Shown: positions 43,694-53,740 of the stretch, in pieces
Numbering within the stretch: position 1 is the stretch's first letter
How the letters are laid out: every line of letters starts with the position of its first letter
Assembly (NCBI GenBank): GCA_016709145.1
Contig: JADJEK010000024.1
Coordinates: 248,001-312,000 of the forward strand
Length of the DNA stretch: 64,000 nucleotides
Direction: 5' to 3'
From: Planctomycetota bacterium
GTDB lineage: Bacteria; Planctomycetota; B15-G4; JADJEK01
The notes under the pieces: generated by a model
Databases searched by the model: none
Told to the model about the DNA's origin: nothing
Seen by the model: only the letters and a program-made list of their open reading frames with translations
Position numbers and translations under genes: made by a program

Positions 43694-45826
43694 ATGGCCA
43701 CTCCGCGCGACACGAACGCATTGAAGCGAGCTCACCGCGCGCTGCTCGAGCTCGCGCGGCTGCGTTCGTTCCACGGCGACAATCTCGCGGGCGACGTCCG
43801 CACTTTGACCGAGATCGCGGCGCACGCGGTCGACGTCGAACGCGCCAGCGTGTGGTTGCTGGACGCGAACAAGACCAAGATCGTCTCGCTCGACCTGTTC
43901 GAGCGCGGGCCGGCGCGGCATTCGACCGGGCTCGAATTGCTCGTCGCCGACCATCCCGCGTACTTCCGCGCGCTCGAGGAGCAGCGCCTGCTCGCGGCAC
44001 ACGATGCGGTCAAGGACGCGGAGACGCGGGAGTACCGCGACGAGTACCTGCTGCCGCTCGGCATCACGTCGATGCTGGACGCGGCGGTGCGCGAGCGCGG
44101 CGTGTTCGCCGGCGTGATCTGCTTCGAGCACATCGGGCCGAAACGGCGCTGGACCACCGAGGAGGAGATCTTCGCCTGCGCGATGGCCGATCTGGTCTCG
44201 CTCGCGCTCGAGTCCTCGCGCCGCCTGGTCACGGAGGCGGCGCTGGCGGCCACCGAACGCCGCGAACGCGAGATCTTCGAGAACACGCGCGACGCGATCT
44301 TCTTGATCGGAGTGCGAGAGCTCGGCGACTACGTGGTCGAAGCGTTGAATCCCGCCGCAGAAGCCGTGTGCAAACACAAGAGCGCCCAACTGCGCGGCGC
44401 ATCGCTCGCCGCGACGATGCCGGCGCAAGTCGCGGCGGTCGTCCTCGAGTCGGTCGACGAGTGCGCCAGGAGCGGTGTGCCGCTCACGCGCGAGATCGCG
44501 ACGCAGCATCCGCTCGATCGCTGGTTCGACGCCACGTTCGTGCCGATCCGGCGCGACGACGGTTCGGTGTACCGCGTGGCGTGCATCGCGCGCGACGTCA
44601 CGGATCGCGTCCACGCAGAGCGCGAGCGCGAGGCCTTGCAGTTGCAAGTCCACCGCTCGCAGAAGCTCGACGCGCTGGCGACGCTCGCCGCAGGCGTGGC
44701 TCACGACTTCAACAACTTCCTGATGGGCATCATCGGCAACGCCAACCTGATGCTCGAGTCGGGACAGCTCGACGGCGAGTCGCTGGAGCGTCTGCAGCAG
44801 ATCATCGACGTCGCCAATCGCGCGCGCGACCTCGTGCGGCAGACGATGACCTTCAGTCGCAAGGAGCACTTGCGCAGGACGCCGCTCGCGGTGGCCGAAG
44901 TGGTGGCCGACGCGGTCAAGATGCTCGCGTCGACGCTGCCGCGTGGGATCCGCGTCACGGTGGACGTCGGAGTGCGCGACGCCAAAGTGCTCGGCGACGC
45001 GACGATGCTGCATCAAGTCCTCGCCAACCTGCTGCGCAACGCGGTCCAGGCGATGGGCGACTCCGGTGAGCTCCGCGTCGGGCTCGACGTGGTCAGCGTC
45101 GACGCGGAGATGACGAAGAAGCTCGCGCCGCTGCGCGTCGGTCGCCATGTACGGATCGAAGTCACGGACACCGGTCCGGGCATGGATGCGGCGACGCAAG
45201 CGCGCTTGTTCGAACCGTTCTTCACCACCAAGCCCCAAGGTCAAGGCATGGGGCTCGGGCTCGCGGTCGTCTACGGCATCGTGCGCGAACACGACGGCGT
45301 CGTGATCGTGACCAGCCGGGTCGGTGAAGGCACGACGTTCCGGGTCTACGTGCCGTTGCTCGAAGACGCGACCAGCGAAGTCGTGCCGGCGACGGGAGCG
45401 CCCTCCGCGAATCCCACGTCGAGCGCGACGTCGGTGCGGCGCGTCCTGTTCGTCGACGACCAGAGCTACGTCGCGAACCTCGGCGCCGCGATGCTGAAGC
45501 GGTTGGGGTGCGAGCCCGTGATCAGCACCGACGCACCTCAGGCGTTGGCGACGTTCTCCGCCGCACCCGACGCATTCGCGCTCGTCATCACCGACTACGC
45601 GATGCCGCAGATGAACGGGGTCGAACTCGCGACCGCGATCCGTGGGATCCGGGCCAACGTGCCGATCGTGCTCATGAGCGGGTTCGACGCCGCGTTCGAC
45701 GGCGAGCGGGTCGCCAAAGTCGGGATCCACGCGATCCTGCAAAAGCCGTTCACACTGGCGTTGTTGCAGCAAGTGCTCGATCGCGCCCTGCGCGCGAACG
45801 AGTCCGCTACGGACGGCGCGGCGTGA
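43694..45826 (+). CDS. Hybrid sensor histidine kinase: GAF, PAS, kinase core, receiver
   Basis: This soluble 710-residue signalling protein has a GAF domain at ~25-180, a PAS domain at ~195-310, a HisKA helix with phospho-acceptor His337 (AAGVAHDFNNFL), and the HATPase motifs N449 (LLRNA), DTGPGM and GMGLGL. A C-terminal receiver domain carries Asp634 (VITDYAMPQMNG). No transmembrane segment was seen, so the signal is probably intracellular. It likely passes phosphate from His337 to Asp634 and then on to an unlinked partner. ATG 43694 follows a GC-rich spacer. It lies 29 bases before the RecB-like gene and may not be co-regulated with it. Confidence 0.88.
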   Translation: MATPRDTNALKRAHRALLELARLRSFHGDNLAGDVRTLTEIAAHAVDVERASVWLLDANKTKIVSLDLFERGPARHSTGLELLVADHPAYFRALEEQRLLAAHDAVKDAETREYRDEYLLPLGITSMLDAAVRERGVFAGVICFEHIGPKRRWTTEEEIFACAMADLVSLALESSRRLVTEAALAATERREREIFENTRDAIFLIGVRELGDYVVEALNPAAEAVCKHKSAQLRGASLAATMPAQVAAVVLESVDECARSGVPLTREIATQHPLDRWFDATFVPIRRDDGSVYRVACIARDVTDRVHAEREREALQLQVHRSQKLDALATLAAGVAHDFNNFLMGIIGNANLMLESGQLDGESLERLQQIIDVANRARDLVRQTMTFSRKEHLRRTPLAVAEVVADAVKMLASTLPRGIRVTVDVGVRDAKVLGDATMLHQVLANLLRNAVQAMGDSGELRVGLDVVSVDAEMTKKLAPLRVGRHVRIEVTDTGPGMDAATQARLFEPFFTTKPQGQGMGLGLAVVYGIVREHDGVVIVTSRVGEGTTFRVYVPLLEDATSEVVPATGAPSANPTSSATSVRRVLFVDDQSYVANLGAAMLKRLGCEPVISTDAPQALATFSAAPDAFALVITDYAMPQMNGVELATAIRGIRANVPIVLMSGFDAAFDGERVAKVGIHAILQKPFTLALLQQVLDRALRANESATDGAA

Positions 45827-45855
45827 GGTCGTGAACGTGTAGGCTCCGCGGCCTC

Positions 45856-47235
45856 ATGCGTCCGATCGACGGCACCCGCATCAAAGAATCCCTGACCTGC
45901 GAGCGGTTGCCGTGGCTGGATTTCCACGGACCGCGCGATCAGGTGCAGCAACCGACCGAGCGCATGCGGATCCTGTTCCAGAGCGGACAGCGATTGGAAG
46001 CTCGCATCCTCGCGGGCATGGACGTCGAGTCCGTGCGCTTCGATCCCGGCCAATTCGACGTGGGTTTCGCTGCGACGCTCGACGCGATGACGCGGCGCGT
46101 CCCGGCGATCGCGAACGGTGTGCTCAAGCTCGGTGAGTTCCTCGGGCGTCCCGATCTGCTGCTGCTCTCGGAAGCCGGCGTCTACGAAGTCGCCGACATC
46201 AAGAGCACGCAGAAGGTCCACGCCGCGGCGATGATGCAGATCGCGTTCTATTCGCGCCTGCTCGGCCAGATCGCGAAGCCCCCGCGCCACGGACACGTGA
46301 TCCTGCGCAGCGGGGAGCGCTTCACGTTCGCACTCGACGAGTTCGCGGCGAGCCTCGAGCGGCTGCTCGGTCGCATGCAGTCGCTGCGCAATCGCGTCGA
46401 CACCGATCCGGGCCCACATCGAGTCGAAGCCTGCGTCGATTGCCGTTGGCAGGCGGTGTGCATGAACGACCTCGAGGTCGCCGACGATCCCTCGCTCGCA
46501 CCGGACCTCACGCGCGAGCAGAAGGGTGCGCTCGCGAGCGCGGGCATCACGACGTTGCGCGCGGTCGCGGCGATCGCGGACACGCGCGCGGTCGCCGACG
46601 CGTCCGGGCTCGCGCACGATCTGGTCACGCGGTTCGTGCGCCGAGCGCGCGCGGTCACCGAGGGTCGGCCGCAGTTCTACGGCGCGGTGCGACCCGAGCT
46701 CGCGAGTGCGGATCTCGCGCTGGCCGCGCTCGTGGACGAGCGCGCGAAGGACGCGGTCGTCGCCGTGGCCGGCATCGTCGCGTCGCGTCCCGACCGTTTC
46801 CGTGTGCGCTGGATGCGCGCGCGCGAGCACGCGCATCCCGAACAAGAGTTCGCCGAACTGGTGAAGAACCTCGCGCGCACGCACGGCCCGTTGTTGATCT
46901 ACGGCCCCAGCGTGCGGCGAGCGTTGGAAGAAGCGCTCGACCTCGATCCCAGCCTCGCCGACGCCGTCGAGTCAGTGCTCGCGCGGACGCTCGACGTTCG
47001 CGGCGAGTTGCGCCGCGCCTGTGCGTTACCGGGTTTCGATCGACGTCCCGCGGACGCGGTGCGCGCGGCCGGCCTCGCCCTCGTCGACCACGACGCGATC
47101 GATCTCGACGCGCTCGGCTATCTCGAGGACGACGCTCGCACCGACGTCGACTCGGTTGCGCGTTGGTTGCGGCGCGATCTCGACGCACTGCTCGCGCTGC
47201 GGTCGTTCGTGGTGGCCGGGGCGGCGCCGTCGTGA
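45856..47235 (+). CDS. TM0106-type RecB-like nuclease with iron-sulfur cysteines
   Basis: This 459-residue protein has a RecB-type nuclease core: RPDLLLL with Asp100, then VYEVADIKST with Asp114 and Lys116. Cysteines 15, 193, 196 and 202 (TCERL, then ACVDCRWQAVC) are arranged as in the 4Fe-4S RecB nucleases of the AddB/Cas4/Dna2 group. The C-terminal part is a helix-hairpin-helix-like region plus a fold reminiscent of a 3'-5' exonuclease or RNase H. It starts at ATG 45856 and its stop overlaps the next helicase's GTG (GTGA). Together they resemble a split Dna2-like nuclease-helicase. It should cleave DNA; no anti-phage link is shown. Confidence 0.85.
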   Translation: MRPIDGTRIKESLTCERLPWLDFHGPRDQVQQPTERMRILFQSGQRLEARILAGMDVESVRFDPGQFDVGFAATLDAMTRRVPAIANGVLKLGEFLGRPDLLLLSEAGVYEVADIKSTQKVHAAAMMQIAFYSRLLGQIAKPPRHGHVILRSGERFTFALDEFAASLERLLGRMQSLRNRVDTDPGPHRVEACVDCRWQAVCMNDLEVADDPSLAPDLTREQKGALASAGITTLRAVAAIADTRAVADASGLAHDLVTRFVRRARAVTEGRPQFYGAVRPELASADLALAALVDERAKDAVVAVAGIVASRPDRFRVRWMRAREHAHPEQEFAELVKNLARTHGPLLIYGPSVRRALEEALDLDPSLADAVESVLARTLDVRGELRRACALPGFDRRPADAVRAAGLALVDHDAIDLDALGYLEDDARTDVDSVARWLRRDLDALLALRSFVVAGAAPS

Positions 47236-48965
47236 AGGCGCCGCTGCCCGAGCGACTGATCGCGATCCTCGCGCGCGAACGTCGCGCCGGCGCGATGCAG
47301 TTGCGCGACGTGCACGCGTTGTCGTTGGAGGAACGCGTCGAGGCCGGCGAAGCCGTGAAGGAACTCGCGGTCGTGTCGAGCGGCAAGGACGGCTACACGC
47401 TCGCGTGCCCGGAGTTCGTGGCGCGCTTCCGCGCTGGCGACACGCTCTACCTCGGCGACGGCACGGCGATCGACGCCGGCGCAGCCGTGGTGTTCCGCGA
47501 ATACGACCCGATCCGCTCGCTCGTGCTCGTCGACCACGACCGCTTCGCCGCGCCGCGCCCGTTGCCGGCGGTCGGAGCGGGGGCCAAGCTCGTGCTCGAT
47601 CGGCGCGATGCCGACTTCGCCGATCGCACCATGGCGGCCGTACGAGCGCTGTTCCAGAGTCCGACGTATGCCGCGGCGCGCGAACTCCTGATCGGTCGCG
47701 CTCCGCGCACCCAAGCCGTGGAATGCGTCGCGGGCCCCGAGCGCGCGCGGGCCCTCGGTCTCGACGCCACACAGAGCGAAGCGTTTTCGGCCGCGTGCTC
47801 GCAACCGTTCGCGTTCGTGCAAGGGCCGCCGGGCGCCGGCAAGACGCGTCTCGCTGCCGCAGTGATCGGAGCGTTCGTTGCGGCCGGCCGCCGCGTGCTG
47901 GTGACGGCGTTCACGCATCGCGCGGTGAACAACGTGTTGGAAGCCGTCGCTCGCACGGATCCGAGCGCGCCGATCGTCAAGATCGGCGCCGAGCGGCAGT
48001 TCGAGGGGCTCGACCGGACGCGCGTGCAGTCCGTGCCGACGGCGCGCGCTTGGCGTGATCAAGGCGGCGCCTGCGTCGTCGGAGTCACGACGCACGCGGC
48101 GCCGGGCCTGCTCGGGCAGCAGTTCGATCTCGCGTTGGTCGACGAGGCCGGCCAGGTTTCACTGGCGCACGCGTGCGCGGTGCTGCCGCTGGCGCGACGG
48201 CTCGTCTGCGTCGGGGACCACCTGCAGTTGCCGCCGCTCGTGATCGCGGAGCATCGCGATCCACTGGCGCGGCGCTCGTTGTTCCAGCACATGCACGAGC
48301 TCTACGGCTCGTTCCTGCTGTCGTCGACGTATCGCATGAACGCGGAGCTGTGCGAGTTCCCGAGTCGCGCGTTCTACGGCGGTCGATTGGTCGCGGCGGC
48401 ACAGAACGCCGCGCAGCGCTTGTGCATCGCGGGCGACGTGTCGCCGATCCTCGCGCCGGATCCGCCGGCCGTGATCGTGCCGCAACACCATCGCGGTGCT
48501 CGCGTGATGTCGCACGCCGAAGCGCGGCTCGCCGCCGATCTGGTCATCGCCGCGGTGCGTGGTGGGGTCGCGCCGACCGAAGTCGCCGTGATCGCGCCGC
48601 ATCGCGCCCACGGGAATCGAGTGCGAGCGCTGCTGCGTCGCGGACTGCCCGAGCTGTCGGCCGAGCTGTTGCCCGTCGTCGACACCGTCGAGCGCCTGCA
48701 AGGTGGCGAGCGCGACTTGATCGTGCTCTCGTTCGCGGCCAGCGATCCGCAGGCCGTGCTCGGCGAGGCGCAGTTCTTCTTCTCGCCGAATCGACTGAAC
48801 GTCAGCCTCACGCGCGCGCGCAAGAAGCTGATCGTGTTGTTGTCGGAACGGTTGCTCGACGCGTACCCGGACGACCCGGAGTCGCTCAGAGGTTCCGACC
48901 TGCTGCGTCGGTTGTGGTCGACTCTTCCGAGAGTCGAGGGTCCTGCGTCGGCAGCAGGAGCGTGA
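47232..48965 (+). CDS. Superfamily 1 helicase (Dna2/UPF1-like)
   Basis: This 577-residue helicase starts at GTG 47232, overlapping the upstream stop by GTGA. Motif I is QGPPGAGKT (197-205), motif Ia VTAFTHRAVNNVL, motif II DEAGQ (304-308), motif III GDHLQLPP, motif IV STYRMN and C-terminal motif VI SLTRARKKL. The N-terminal ~180 residues form a separate domain that is probably the OB-like part of Dna2-type helicases. It shares an operon with the RecB-like nuclease and probably acts in DNA repair or end processing. Its last 80 bases overlap the 3' end of the convergent histidine kinase gene. Confidence 0.88.
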   Translation: MKAPLPERLIAILARERRAGAMQLRDVHALSLEERVEAGEAVKELAVVSSGKDGYTLACPEFVARFRAGDTLYLGDGTAIDAGAAVVFREYDPIRSLVLVDHDRFAAPRPLPAVGAGAKLVLDRRDADFADRTMAAVRALFQSPTYAAARELLIGRAPRTQAVECVAGPERARALGLDATQSEAFSAACSQPFAFVQGPPGAGKTRLAAAVIGAFVAAGRRVLVTAFTHRAVNNVLEAVARTDPSAPIVKIGAERQFEGLDRTRVQSVPTARAWRDQGGACVVGVTTHAAPGLLGQQFDLALVDEAGQVSLAHACAVLPLARRLVCVGDHLQLPPLVIAEHRDPLARRSLFQHMHELYGSFLLSSTYRMNAELCEFPSRAFYGGRLVAAAQNAAQRLCIAGDVSPILAPDPPAVIVPQHHRGARVMSHAEARLAADLVIAAVRGGVAPTEVAVIAPHRAHGNRVRALLRRGLPELSAELLPVVDTVERLQGGERDLIVLSFAASDPQAVLGEAQFFFSPNRLNVSLTRARKKLIVLLSERLLDAYPDDPESLRGSDLLRRLWSTLPRVEGPASAAGA

Positions 48966-50028
48966 ACGACGCGCCGCCGCCTTCGGTGCGCGCGGCGTGC
49001 AGTTCGCCACCCATCTTGCGCGCGAACTCGCGCGAGATGTGCAGTCCGAGTCCGGTGCCGCGCGCGGCCGCGCTCTTGCGCTCGTCGCGGAAGTAAGCCT
49101 CGAACAAGTGCTCGGCCTCGTGCTGCGACAGACCGACGCCGTGATCGCGTACCACGATGGCGACGGTGTCGGTGTCCTGCGCTCGCGCGTCGATCTCGAT
49201 GCGCGTGCCGGGCGCCGTGTACTTGAGCGCGTTCGAGACCAGGTTCGTGACGATCTGCACCGTGCGATCGCGGTCGCACCACGTCAGCAGGCTGGCGTCG
49301 ATCCCCGCGAGTTCGAGCACGTGGCCCGACGAGCGTGCGAGCATCGACATGCTCTCGAACACTTCGGTCAGGATGGCGGCGATCGGGAAGCGGCCGGTAC
49401 GCAGCTCGGCGCGGCCGGCGCGGATGCGGCTGATGTCGAGGAGTTCTTCGACGAGGCGCGCCAAGCGCTCGCTCTGGCTGCGGACGATCTCGAGGAACTG
49501 GACGCGGTCGGAGTCGTTCAGTTCGCCCTTGTAGTTGAGCAGGATCTCGGCGAACGAGCGGATCGCGGCCAGCGGCGTGCGGAACTCGTGCGCGACCACG
49601 GCGACGAATTCGTCGCGGGCCTTGTCGACCCGCGCGAGTTCGCTGCGTGCCCGCGCCAGGTCGGTCGCGCGCTGGCGCAAGTCCTGCGTGAGCTCTTCGC
49701 GGTGTCGCGTCGCGTTCTCGATGTGTTCGAGGTATTCGCGTTCGAGTCGTTCGATCTGCCAGCGCAGCGAAGCCACGCGCGGATCTTCCGAGGCGATGAC
49801 GCGCGTCGTCTCGCCGTCGAGCGCGGGCTTGCGGCGGCGCTCCTGTGGGTGGCGCAACAACATGATGCCGGCGCCGACCGCGGCGCTGGCGACGCCGAGC
49901 GTCGCCGCGACACGCAGGAAGGCGTCGTCCATGCTCCACGACGCGGTCGCTTGGGCGAGCACGAGCACGCCGACGGCGATCACGAGTCGTAGTCGTGCGC
50001 TGCGTCTGGGTTCGCGGCGAACGCTCAA
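48886..50028 (-). CDS. Membrane sensor histidine kinase
   Basis: This 380-residue kinase has two N-terminal transmembrane segments (LRLVIAVGVLVLAQ and LGVASAAVGAGIMLL) with a short external loop, then a coiled coil (~85-140). His147 lies in the HisKA motif VVAHEFRTPL. N and G boxes follow: VSNALKY, DHGVGLS and GTGLGLH. The TTG start at 50028 is supported by GAAGGAG about 6 bases upstream. No response regulator lies beside it. The 3' end overlaps the helicase gene on the other strand. Confidence 0.85.
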   Translation of the reverse strand: MSVRREPRRSARLRLVIAVGVLVLAQATASWSMDDAFLRVAATLGVASAAVGAGIMLLRHPQERRRKPALDGETTRVIASEDPRVASLRWQIERLEREYLEHIENATRHREELTQDLRQRATDLARARSELARVDKARDEFVAVVAHEFRTPLAAIRSFAEILLNYKGELNDSDRVQFLEIVRSQSERLARLVEELLDISRIRAGRAELRTGRFPIAAILTEVFESMSMLARSSGHVLELAGIDASLLTWCDRDRTVQIVTNLVSNALKYTAPGTRIEIDARAQDTDTVAIVVRDHGVGLSQHEAEHLFEAYFRDERKSAAARGTGLGLHISREFARKMGGELHAARTEGGGASFTLLLPTQDPRLSEESTTTDAAGRNL

Positions 50029-50161
50029 GCAGGCTCCTTCGGTCCCCGATCCGGGTTTTCTGGAGCTCTGATCGGCACGGGGAGCGGGCCCGCTTGAGTC
50101 GTTGGTCCTCGAATCGGGGCCGATGGCGGGAGTCGTCGGTGATCCGGCAGGGACGGCCCGG

Positions 50162-53100
50162 TCAAAACCTCCAGATCGCTTGTTTTCGCTGCAGCATCAG
50201 GACGTGTGCGTCGGGGTCGACGACGAGCGTCTCGGGCTCGAACGGACACTCGAGGACGACCGTCGCCGACGCTCCCGCCGCGAGCGTGAGACGCGTGCGG
50301 ACGTCCGAATACTCGGGTCGCGTCGTGCCATCGTCCGCGAACGTTTCGCCGCCGTGCGTGGCGGCGACTTCGACCTCGACCGCTCCCGTGCCCGTGTTCG
50401 TGAGCACGGCTTCGACGCGCGTACGACCGTCGCCGAGCGGCGTGGTCCGGCCGTCCTTCCACGAGAACTCGGGACGCACGACGCCGAAGTACCACTGTTG
50501 CGCGAACGCGTCGAAGACCGCGGGATCCGGCGCGTGCTCGCGCAACACCGCGACGTAGTCCTCGATCAACGGGAAGTCGGGGCCGTCCTTGAAGCGAGCG
50601 ATGAACGCGCGACAGGCGGCGAGGAAGCGCTCCCTGCCGAGCAACCGCTGCGTCATCCAACCGACCATGCCGCCCTTGTCGTACAGGATCGTCGTGTCGC
50701 CCGGTTTGCTGCCATCGACCCTCGCGAGCGATCGTTCGGCGTCGGCGACGTGTTCACGTGCGTAGTTGTCCTCGATGCCGAGGAAGAACTTGCGGCGGAA
50801 GTAGGCACCGCGCACGTGGTCGACCAACAGCATCGTCGACGTGTGCGCCATGCCTTCGGACAGGACGTTGCCGCCGGGGCCTTCGCCCGGTGTCAGCATG
50901 TTGCCCCACCATTGGTGCGCCGCCTCGTGCGCGGTGACCATGAAGCCCATGCTGCCGTGCTCGTCGTCGTCGCCGAGGAAGCCGATGTCCTCCGAGAACG
51001 TGATGTTCGTCGGAAAGCCCTGCGCATAGCTCGCGAGGCCAGGGAACTCGGACAGCCTCAGCTCGCTCCACGGGAACGGCGCGAACCACTCGCCGTAGTG
51101 CCGACGCGCGAGCTCGAGCGCTTCTGTCATCGACGCGATGTTCACCGTGTGGCGCGGGTCGTGGTGGATCGCGACGCCGTCGCCGCGCGATACGGTCCAA
51201 CGGCCCGCGATGAGGTTGAACATGCGGACCCCGTGGGCGCTCCATTCGAGCGTGCGTCGGCCGTCGACGGTTTCGTCCGCGACGAGGTCACCGACGAAGT
51301 TCGCCGTGAAGTCCGACGGACACGTGACCACGCAGTGCGCGTCGAACGGTCGATCGCTGCCGAACGCGGGCTCCACGCGACCGAGCCAGTGATCGTCGGG
51401 GTAGATCTTCGGCTCCGCGGCGTTGTCCTCGTCGACGCCGAGACCTTCCATGAACCCGAGCATCGGGACGAACACGGGGCCGAACGCGGTCAGCACGACA
51501 CCCGAAGGCACGATGAACTCGCTCATCGACCCGCCGTTCTTCGAGATGCCGTCGGGCAGCGTGGCTTCGTGCGAGAACGTCAGCGTGCAGGAATCGTCCG
51601 GTCCGAGCGGTCGTTCGAGTTCGAACGCGTACAGCAGCTTCTTCTCGTCCGTGCGCGCGGGTGCGGGATCGAGGCGCATCGTCACGTCGCGGAAGTGGGG
51701 GCCGACCGTGACGCAGAATCGCCGCAGGGGAACCTCGCGACCGCGCAACACGTAGCTGCCTTCGACCCGCATGCGTCGTTCTGCCGGGAACAGATCGACG
51801 TTCAGGTCGACGGAGGCGACACGCGGGGTCGGGGAGTCGAGCCAGGTCGCGACGTTCTGCCGCCAATAGTCCTTCGTGGCCTCGCGCGCCGGCTCGCCGC
51901 CGTGACCGGCGTGGATGTCGAGTGCGAGCGCGACGCCGAGGCCGACCGTCGGGATCGCGATCGGCACGAAGGCCAATGTGCCGCGCAGGAGGCCGGCGGG
52001 CCGCAAGCGCCACAGCGTGCGCATGCCGTCGCGTTGACGACGCATGTGGAAGCGCACGGCGACTTGGACGAACAGCACGGCGGCGAGCAGGACCAGCACG
52101 CGGTTCTGGACCAGCGCGCTGCGATCGAGCTCGAACACGCTGATGTCGCTCCAGTTCACCGCGCCCCACAGATGCCAGTTGAACATCCAGTTCATGGTCC
52201 CGGTCTGCACCGCGATGCCACTCACGATCAGCGCGGCGAGTCCGACTCCGTAGGTGACGTAGCGGTTGCCGCTGACCGAGTGGACCATCGCAGCGAACGC
52301 CGTGAACAGCAGCACCGTCGGCGCGAGCAGCAGGCCGTAGATCCACGCGAACGGCATCAGCTCGAGAGCGATCTTGCCGTCGATCGCGATCAACGTGAGG
52401 CCTGTCAGCGCGGCGACCGTCACGATCACGCCGCCCACGAACGAGTTCGCCAAGCACTTGCCGGCCAACAGTGCAGCGGTGCGGACCGGAGTCGCGAACG
52501 CGATGTTCGAGAAGCGCGTGGACAAGTCACGTTCGAGCGACTCGGTGACGTAGAACAGCGCCAACAGACAGACGAGCAGCGCGACGGTGTTGAACGTGCT
52601 CGCCGCGAACCCGCCGGGCGTGATCAGCGAGTGCATGCCGAGCCATTCGGTGCCGAGCTGGGCGGACGTCAGGGTCTGCAGCACGATCAACGGTGTGAAC
52701 AGGTACAGGCCCGGGGAACGCACGAGCTCGTGGAACTCGACGCGCGCGATCGTGAGTGTCGTCGCGATGAAGCCGGGAGCGGTCGACCGCATGCCGAGGT
52801 CGCGCAGACCCTCGTGCGCGGTCGTCGCGGTCGGTGCGGCGTTGGACGTCGAGCTCGCGATCGGACTCGGTCGAGACGTGGTCCGACGCGACATCCCGCG
52901 GGCTTCGTCACGCACCGCGCCGATCGACGCGCGCACGAAGCCGAGGCCGAGCAACACCATCGCGACGCGGCTGACCAAGAACGGGGCGTCGAGGCCGACC
53001 GCATTCGAGTTGTAGAACTCGACGCCGCGATCGACGGCGAGGTAGGTCTCGCGCAACCAGCGCACGCCGGCGGGATCGATCCATCCCAGTGCGGAGCTGA

Positions 53101-53740
53101 GGCGCGCGTCGAGCCAGACCGGATGCCAGTTCCACACGAACATCACGCACAGCATCACGAACGCGAGCGGGACGAAGAACACGAGGATCGGCCGGCCACT
53201 GCGTGCGCCGAGCCAGAACGAAGCGCCGCAGAAGAACACGACCAGCGGAACGCCGAACGGCAACAGCGAGCCGGCCCAATGCGCGAACACGAACGGACCG
53301 CGGAACTCGGCGTCGACGCTCGGCAGATGGCAGACGACGGCGGTGAACGCGACGTGCGTGCCGAGCAGCACGAGGTAAGGCACGACGACGCCGAGGAACT
53401 TGCCGAACACGTATTCGCCGGGCGAGAGCGGCGACGAGTGCAGCAACGGCGCGACGTCGAGCTCGCGGTCGCGGATCGGGGCCATGCCGCCCGCGATCGC
53501 GAGGAACAGGCTCAGGAACAGCGACCACACCAACGCGAACAGTTGCGTCGACGCGAATGCGGAGGTGATCCAGGCCTTCTTGCCGCCGACCGAGACGTCG
53601 CCGGCGCCGATCGACATGGAGCCGGTGCTCAGCAGGAACGACGTCGCGAACAAGAGCACGACGGCGACCCAGAACAGCGGACGTTTCCATTGGAAGGCGG
53701 CTTCCGCGCGCGCGACCGCGATGATCCGGCGCGCGTTCAT
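50162..53740 (-). CDS. ABC-2 type permease fused to an M1 family aminopeptidase
   Basis: This 1192-residue membrane protein has the permease part in residues ~1-600, with two sets of six helices. The C-terminal ~500 residues form an M1-type peptidase with the zinc motif HEAAH (938-942) and a downstream EGMAHT that holds the third ligand Glu. The GAMEN-like exopeptidase motif is not clear. It starts at ATG 53740, overlapping the ABC ATPase stop (ATGA). The fusion of an ABC-2 permease to an M1 peptidase is a known type with poorly defined substrates. It probably exports or processes peptides at the membrane. The catalytic residues look intact. Confidence 0.9.
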   Translation of the reverse strand: MNARRIIAVARAEAAFQWKRPLFWVAVVLLFATSFLLSTGSMSIGAGDVSVGGKKAWITSAFASTQLFALVWSLFLSLFLAIAGGMAPIRDRELDVAPLLHSSPLSPGEYVFGKFLGVVVPYLVLLGTHVAFTAVVCHLPSVDAEFRGPFVFAHWAGSLLPFGVPLVVFFCGASFWLGARSGRPILVFFVPLAFVMLCVMFVWNWHPVWLDARLSSALGWIDPAGVRWLRETYLAVDRGVEFYNSNAVGLDAPFLVSRVAMVLLGLGFVRASIGAVRDEARGMSRRTTSRPSPIASSTSNAAPTATTAHEGLRDLGMRSTAPGFIATTLTIARVEFHELVRSPGLYLFTPLIVLQTLTSAQLGTEWLGMHSLITPGGFAASTFNTVALLVCLLALFYVTESLERDLSTRFSNIAFATPVRTAALLAGKCLANSFVGGVIVTVAALTGLTLIAIDGKIALELMPFAWIYGLLLAPTVLLFTAFAAMVHSVSGNRYVTYGVGLAALIVSGIAVQTGTMNWMFNWHLWGAVNWSDISVFELDRSALVQNRVLVLLAAVLFVQVAVRFHMRRQRDGMRTLWRLRPAGLLRGTLAFVPIAIPTVGLGVALALDIHAGHGGEPAREATKDYWRQNVATWLDSPTPRVASVDLNVDLFPAERRMRVEGSYVLRGREVPLRRFCVTVGPHFRDVTMRLDPAPARTDEKKLLYAFELERPLGPDDSCTLTFSHEATLPDGISKNGGSMSEFIVPSGVVLTAFGPVFVPMLGFMEGLGVDEDNAAEPKIYPDDHWLGRVEPAFGSDRPFDAHCVVTCPSDFTANFVGDLVADETVDGRRTLEWSAHGVRMFNLIAGRWTVSRGDGVAIHHDPRHTVNIASMTEALELARRHYGEWFAPFPWSELRLSEFPGLASYAQGFPTNITFSEDIGFLGDDDEHGSMGFMVTAHEAAHQWWGNMLTPGEGPGGNVLSEGMAHTSTMLLVDHVRGAYFRRKFFLGIEDNYAREHVADAERSLARVDGSKPGDTTILYDKGGMVGWMTQRLLGRERFLAACRAFIARFKDGPDFPLIEDYVAVLREHAPDPAVFDAFAQQWYFGVVRPEFSWKDGRTTPLGDGRTRVEAVLTNTGTGAVEVEVAATHGGETFADDGTTRPEYSDVRTRLTLAAGASATVVLECPFEPETLVVDPDAHVLMLQRKQAIWRF

